From a bacterium (GTDB lineage Bacteria; Cyanobacteriota; Vampirovibrionia; Obscuribacterales; JAKAZS01): a stretch of 36,755 bases of DNA. Positions 32,994-36,755 of the stretch are shown here, one piece after another. The translations under genes and the position numbers were made by a program. The notes beneath the pieces are model-generated. The model had not been told where the DNA came from and ran no database searches. It worked only from the letters and a program-made list of their open reading frames with translations. Numbering within the stretch: position 1 is the stretch's first letter; each line of letters opens with the position of its first letter. The stretch covers positions 1 through 36,755 of the forward strand of contig JAJYFO010000005.1 in the NCBI GenBank assembly GCA_021785395.1, written 5' to 3'.

Positions 32994-34001
32994 TTAAAGC
33001 AAATTTTGTTCTTTAGCCCAATCGATTTCTTTCGTCAACCCTTCAAGTAATGTCGTTTCAGGTGTAAAGGGTGAAAGTTTTAAGAGTTTTTCACAAGACA
33101 AAGTCGTCGTTGTCGTCAATTTTTTTAATTGGTCTAAAGATACCGGCGATTTTTCCTTTAATAGGGCTTGAGCGGCTTTAACTCCAAGCGAAATGAGCGG
33201 TTCGGGCAGCGATTGGATTTTTTTATTGGTTTTTAATATAGAGGCAATTTCTTCGGTTAACTCTTTAATACTTACAGGATTGGGATTGGCTAGGTTGAAG
33301 ATATTGAAACCAGAAACGCTGACTTTTAATGAATCTAGCAAAATCTTGGCGGCGTCTTCGGAGTAAATCATGCTCTTTTGCGTGTCTCCCTTGCCAATAT
33401 GTAAATATCTATTGTTTTTAACTTCTTTGATAAGAGCTAGAACGTTTCCTCTGTCGCCTGGCCCATAAACCAGTCCTAAGCGAAAGACTAGAAGTTTGCT
33501 AAACTTATCGGCAAAGTCGGCTAAAACCCTTTCGCAGGCAGCCTTTGACGAAGCATAGGGGGTTATAGGGTTTAATGGAAAATTCTCATCGCAATTTATA
33601 AACGGGCCGTTGCCATAAACGCCAGCCGTACTTAAAAAAATAAAATTAGCTACGTTGGCGCGGTCGCAGGCTTGAGCCAGTGCCAACGTAGCTCTAGTAT
33701 TGACTACGTCAAATTCTTGGTAACTGGCGTTGGGATTGTGAACCAGGCCACCGGCGTGGATAACCGTATCGGTGTCTTTGACTAATTTGTCATAGTCTTG
33801 GTCCAGGCACATTGTAAAGTCGGCTTCTAAAAGTTCGATTTTAGTCAAATCAATAACATCTCCGATACTGGCTCTGGTTTGTCGTTTGTTGCGAACTTGG
33901 GCTTTGACCTTGTGACTTTTAGACTGGCTCAAAATTGATAGAAAGGCCCTGCCTATCGTGCCATTAGCACCTGTTACTAAAATACGGCTTCCCATTGACA
34001 T
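32994..34001 (-). CDS. NAD-dependent epimerase/dehydratase (extended SDR family)
   Basis: 335 aa. ILVTGANGTIGRAFL (residues about 6-20) is the Rossmann nucleotide loop; VIHAGGLVHNPNASYQEF and FIFLSTAGVYGNGP match extended-SDR blocks, and YASSKAACE supplies the catalytic Tyr-x3-Lys. LGLVYGPGDRGNVLALI and GKGDTQKSMIYSEDAA are the substrate side. Typical substrates are nucleotide sugars or sterol-like compounds; the precise one cannot be told. It starts at ATG 34001 with GGAGAAAGG upstream. It ends a three-gene minus-strand run with the GT2 glycosyltransferase (47 bp) and methylmalonyl-CoA mutase, suggesting a role in glycan precursor supply. Confidence 0.82.
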   Translation of the reverse strand: MSMGSRILVTGANGTIGRAFLSILSQSKSHKVKAQVRNKRQTRASIGDVIDLTKIELLEADFTMCLDQDYDKLVKDTDTVIHAGGLVHNPNASYQEFDVVNTRATLALAQACDRANVANFIFLSTAGVYGNGPFINCDENFPLNPITPYASSKAACERVLADFADKFSKLLVFRLGLVYGPGDRGNVLALIKEVKNNRYLHIGKGDTQKSMIYSEDAAKILLDSLKVSVSGFNIFNLANPNPVSIKELTEEIASILKTNKKIQSLPEPLISLGVKAAQALLKEKSPVSLDQLKKLTTTTTLSCEKLLKLSPFTPETTLLEGLTKEIDWAKEQNLL

Positions 34002-34048
34002 TGATTTTGACCTTTCTCCTTACAAGCATTTTGTTAGATTATTATATT

Positions 34049-34948
34049 TTAAAGCCTGGCTAATTTTTTTGGTTCAAAAGTTAATAATGACCTTAGAAAA
34101 TTAATAATTATAAATAAGACTAGCCTTAAAAATATCCCCAAGTAAACTATTAGGTTAAATACAACTGGGTATTTAGAACTTAAGTGCTTTTTATAAAATA
34201 CGTACATGCCCATATGCAAGTTGACAGTGGCGCCAATTGGTCGCTTTTTGCTACTAGCTCCGTGTTCGTGGATTACGATTGAATTAGGGTTGTACATAAC
34301 TTTGTACCCAGCTGTTTTGGCTCGCCAGCATAAGTCTAAATCTTCACCAAACATGAAAATATTTTCATCAAATACGCCAATTTTGTCTATAACAGACTTC
34401 CTTATAAGCATGGCGGCTCCCGAGACGCTGTCGACTTCACAAATTTGGTTTTCGTCGATAAAAGTAAGGTTGTAATTGGCCATGGCCTTATGTTTGGGAA
34501 ATAGATAGCTTAAGTAGGTCAGTCGGTAAAATGACGCCATTGGGCTAGGGAAAGACCTTCGGCAAGCTAATTGCAGACTACCGTCGCAATTTAGGACTTT
34601 GGGTCCGCAAATACCGATATTTGGGTTATTTTCCATGTAATCGAGCAAAATACTTACGGCGTCCTGGGCAATCGTGGTATCTGGGTTTAGCAAAAAAATG
34701 TATTCGGTCGTAAAAATCTTTAAAACTTGGTTGCAGGCGACCGAAAACCCCAGGTTTTCCTGATTCTTAATTATTTTTACGGTTTTGAACTGGTCTTCTA
34801 CAAGTGCAACCGATTCGTCTTGCGAATTATTATCAACGACGTATACTATGAAATTGGTAAAATTGCGGTCTGTTTTAAGAGACTCTAGGCATTTGACCAA
34901 TAAATCTGGAGTTTTCCAGTTGACAATCAGAATCGTGAGTTTGGGCAT
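34049..34948 (-). CDS. Family 2 glycosyltransferase (rhamnosyltransferase-like)
   Basis: 299 aa. LTILIVNWKTPDLLVKCLES opens the GT-A fold, YVVDNNSQDES is the nucleotide-binding Asp region, and FLLNPDTTI is the DxD-equivalent. MFGEDLDLCWRAKTAGY holds the catalytic ED and the QxxRW-like end. One or two C-terminal hydrophobic segments (IVYLGIFLRLVLFIIINFL) suggest membrane attachment. The layout matches WbbL/rhamnosyltransferase-type enzymes adding a sugar to a cell-surface polysaccharide. AAAGG lies 8 nt before the ATG. It is 11 bp downstream of the mutase gene and is followed by the SDR gene. Confidence 0.88.
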   Translation of the reverse strand: MPKLTILIVNWKTPDLLVKCLESLKTDRNFTNFIVYVVDNNSQDESVALVEDQFKTVKIIKNQENLGFSVACNQVLKIFTTEYIFLLNPDTTIAQDAVSILLDYMENNPNIGICGPKVLNCDGSLQLACRRSFPSPMASFYRLTYLSYLFPKHKAMANYNLTFIDENQICEVDSVSGAAMLIRKSVIDKIGVFDENIFMFGEDLDLCWRAKTAGYKVMYNPNSIVIHEHGASSKKRPIGATVNLHMGMYVFYKKHLSSKYPVVFNLIVYLGIFLRLVLFIIINFLRSLLTFEPKKLARL

Positions 34949-34959
34949 TTATACTGCCT

Positions 34960-36498
34960 TTAAAACGACTGGTAGGCTTGATAGCGACCAAAAGATTGAG
35001 CCAGCGCGTCACTTATTTCGCCAACGGTAGCGTAAGCCTTGACTGCATCTAGGATATAGGGCAAAAGATTCTCGTTGGTCGTGCTTATTTCTTTCAAGGC
35101 TTTCAAAGTATTTTTAACTGTCTGATTATCTCGGTTCAACCTTAGCTGTTTCAAGGCTTTAATCTGCCTGATTTCTATGTCGTTATTGACCTTGAGTAAG
35201 GTTTGTCTATCGCCGGCGTCGACGCTATCGGTAAATTTATTGTATCCGACGATGATTTTTTCGTTGTTGGATAAGTTTAGATGGTCTTTATAGGCTGAAT
35301 CCTGAATTTGTCTTTGGATAAAGCCATCTTCAATGCTGGCTATGGCTCCGCCGCGCTTGTCGATTTCTTCCATAAGCTCAAAAACGTCAGCTTCTATCTC
35401 GTCGGTTAAATTCTCAATATAGTAAGATCCACCAAAAGGGTCACAAGTACTTGCTATTCCTGTTTCGTGTAAAATTAGTTGCTGGGTCCGCAGAGCTAGT
35501 AGAGCCGAACTTTCCGTTGGCAGCGACAATGCTTCGTCTTTGCTATTGGTGTGCAATGACTGGCATCCGCCCAACACGCTGGCCATAGCCTCAAGTGTTG
35601 TGCGCGTAATATTATTGTCTATTTGCATGGGAGTTAGGCTAGACCCAGCTGTTTGGACGTGAAAGCGTAAAGTCAGCGATTTGGGGTCTTTAGCTTTAAA
35701 CTTGGATTGCATTATTTTGGCCCATATTCGCCTGGCTGCTCTAAACTTGGCAATTTCTTCTAAGAAATTGATTTGAGCTACAAAGAAAAAGCTTAAACGT
35801 GGGGCGAAATCGTCAATGGCTAAACCACTTTTGAGAGCCGCTTGAACGTATTCGATGGCGTTAGCGAATGTGAAGGCTAATTCCTGGACAGCTGTAGCCC
35901 CAGCTTCACGAATATGGTAGCCGCTTATAGAGATCGTATTAAAATTAGTCAATTCATTGGCGCAGTATTTAAAAATATCGCAGACGATTCGCATAGACGC
36001 TTTAGGCGGGTAAATGTATGTATTGCGCGCTTCGTATTCTTTTAAAATATCGTTCTGGATCGTCCCGCGCAGGTCAGACTTGGATACATTGCCTTTTTCG
36101 GCGATGGCCTGGTACATGCATAATAGAATACTGGCTGTTGCGTTGATCGTCATAGACGTAGAAACTTTGCCCAAGTCAATACCCTTGAATAAAACTTCCA
36201 TGTCGTAAAGGCTGTCAATGGCGACACCGGTTTTGCCAACTTCGCCTTTGGCCTTAACGTTATCGCTATCGAGCCCCATTTGCGTTGGTAAATCAAAAGC
36301 TACCGACAGCCCCGTTTGACCGTTGGCAAGCAGATATTTAAAACGTTCGTTGGTAGCTTTGGCATCACCAAAACCTGAATACTGGCGCATTGTCCAGGGT
36401 CTTGAACGGTACATAGATGGATGAATTCCTCTTGTATAGGGAAATTCGCCCGGTAAACTATTGTCTTTGGTGGAAAAGCTGTCAGATAGATCGGTCAT
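34960..36498 (-). CDS. Methylmalonyl-CoA mutase, large (catalytic) subunit
   Basis: Adenosylcobalamin-dependent interconversion of methylmalonyl-CoA and succinyl-CoA. 512 aa with the TIM-barrel substrate domain only; the B12-binding domain must be a separate gene not in this window. TRGIHPSMYRSRPWTMRQYS has the Tyr (Y30) and PPKASMRIVCDI the Arg (R170) at positions that distinguish methylmalonyl-CoA mutase from isobutyryl- (Phe/Gln) and 2-hydroxyisobutyryl-CoA (Ile/Gln) mutases (family knowledge, alignment by eye); the catalytic His is H195 in SISGYHIREAGA. TSTCDPFGGSYYIE-type sequence appears in the C-terminal half. It is the first gene of the minus-strand unit with the GT2 and SDR genes, divergent from the cysteine synthase gene. 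Confidence 0.93.
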   Translation of the reverse strand: MTDLSDSFSTKDNSLPGEFPYTRGIHPSMYRSRPWTMRQYSGFGDAKATNERFKYLLANGQTGLSVAFDLPTQMGLDSDNVKAKGEVGKTGVAIDSLYDMEVLFKGIDLGKVSTSMTINATASILLCMYQAIAEKGNVSKSDLRGTIQNDILKEYEARNTYIYPPKASMRIVCDIFKYCANELTNFNTISISGYHIREAGATAVQELAFTFANAIEYVQAALKSGLAIDDFAPRLSFFFVAQINFLEEIAKFRAARRIWAKIMQSKFKAKDPKSLTLRFHVQTAGSSLTPMQIDNNITRTTLEAMASVLGGCQSLHTNSKDEALSLPTESSALLALRTQQLILHETGIASTCDPFGGSYYIENLTDEIEADVFELMEEIDKRGGAIASIEDGFIQRQIQDSAYKDHLNLSNNEKIIVGYNKFTDSVDAGDRQTLLKVNNDIEIRQIKALKQLRLNRDNQTVKNTLKALKEISTTNENLLPYILDAVKAYATVGEISDALAQSFGRYQAYQSF

Positions 36499-36649
36499 CG
36501 GTACTTATGGTAAAATTATTTGAAGTAGGGGCTTGCTAAGGATAAAAATTAAATCTAATTTATTTTTTTAACTGTTTTTATTTTATCACTTAAGCCTTGT
36601 AAAATTATTAAGGAAATCTAGATTTTAATTCTAGTTAGACGGAGGATTG

Positions 36650-36755
36650 ATGAAAATTACTAATAATATCCTGGAAACTATAGGTAATACCCCGCTTATT
36701 AAAATTAATAGACTAAATAGTGGACTTAAACCTCAAATTTACGCCAAATGCGAAA
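36650..36755 (+). CDS. cysK: Cysteine synthase/cystathionine beta-synthase family, 5' end only
   Basis: Only the first 35 codons are in the window. ILETIGNTPLIKINRL is the opening of the PLP-dependent O-acetylserine sulfhydrylase family, followed by IYAKCE, just before where the PLP lysine block begins. ATG at 36650 has GGAGG at 36641-36645. The PLP lysine and substrate loop lie beyond the edge, so cysteine synthase cannot be separated from cystathionine beta-synthase. Divergent from the methylmalonyl-CoA mutase gene. Confidence 0.8.
   Translation, partial: MKITNNILETIGNTPLIKINRLNSGLKPQIYAKCE

Noticed and set aside
1-36755. tRNA, rRNA, transposase or phage genes
   Set aside because: None recognised on either strand by reading; a covariance-model scan was not possible.

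Overview
This window is AT-rich bacterial chromosome, densely packed and using genetic code 11 (TGA ends lspA-rluD, the amidase and murI normally). The gene set suggests a non-photosynthetic relative of the cyanobacteria (Melainabacteria/Vampirovibrionia-like). Pointers are a secreted protein ending in an ARC6/IMS-like domain, a SigF-type sigma factor, an OmpR-type regulator without a kinase, a LapA-domain protein, variant leucine-rich repeats and a two-membrane, LPS-type envelope gene set. This placement is inferred from family content. No rRNA, tRNA, transposase, phage gene or CRISPR array was seen. TTG start codons are frequent.

Layout. 1-229: tandem 44-bp array copied from the 3' end of the adjacent lipoprotein gene. 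189-4818 (minus): secreted or surface proteins, namely an IPT/TIG-like lipoprotein, an M23 peptidase and a Ser/Thr-rich protein with an IMS-like domain. 5200-6456 (plus): a calpain-type cysteine protease with an intact Cys-His-Asn triad. 6573-10782 (minus): GH38 alpha-mannosidase, a sugar isomerase/epimerase-like TIM barrel and a PDZ protein. 11030-15395 (plus): mdh, a secreted NTF2-like protein with a charged repeat tail, lspA, rluD and a LapA-like protein. 15406-22437 (minus): two doubtful small ORFs, an acyltransferase/AMP-ligase fusion, SpoIID-like protein, a pair of small secreted paralogues, and the membrane pyrophosphatase hppA. 22609-28070 (plus): N-acetylmuramoyl-L-alanine amidase, murI, a type-4-like uracil-DNA glycosylase, a sigma factor and a prepilin peptidase.

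28067-29092 is a compact divergent locus. An ArsR-type regulator faces a tiny membrane protein plus a small helical protein. Between them is a near-perfect palindrome that carries a -35/-10 pair on each strand. The tiny protein ends at a TGA, after which the same frame stays open, gains a Cys and runs into the next gene's start, so Sec insertion or readthrough is worth testing. 29148-30809 encodes a 553-aa protein with a C-terminal kinase-like catalytic core. Then come a small secreted Cys-containing protein, an LRV-repeat protein, a structured intergenic region ending in a strong terminator, an OmpR-type response regulator, and a minus-strand run of methylmalonyl-CoA mutase, GT2 glycosyltransferase and SDR epimerase. 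The window ends 106 bases into a cysteine synthase-type gene.

Functionally the window is dominated by envelope biology: peptidoglycan synthesis and hydrolysis (murI, amidase, M23, SpoIID), lipoprotein and prepilin processing, lipid acylation and glycan handling. Central metabolism genes (mdh, mutase, hppA) are interspersed. The least explained items are the calpain, the kinase-like protein, the ArsR/small-membrane-protein locus, and several long perfect palindromes inside coding sequence.
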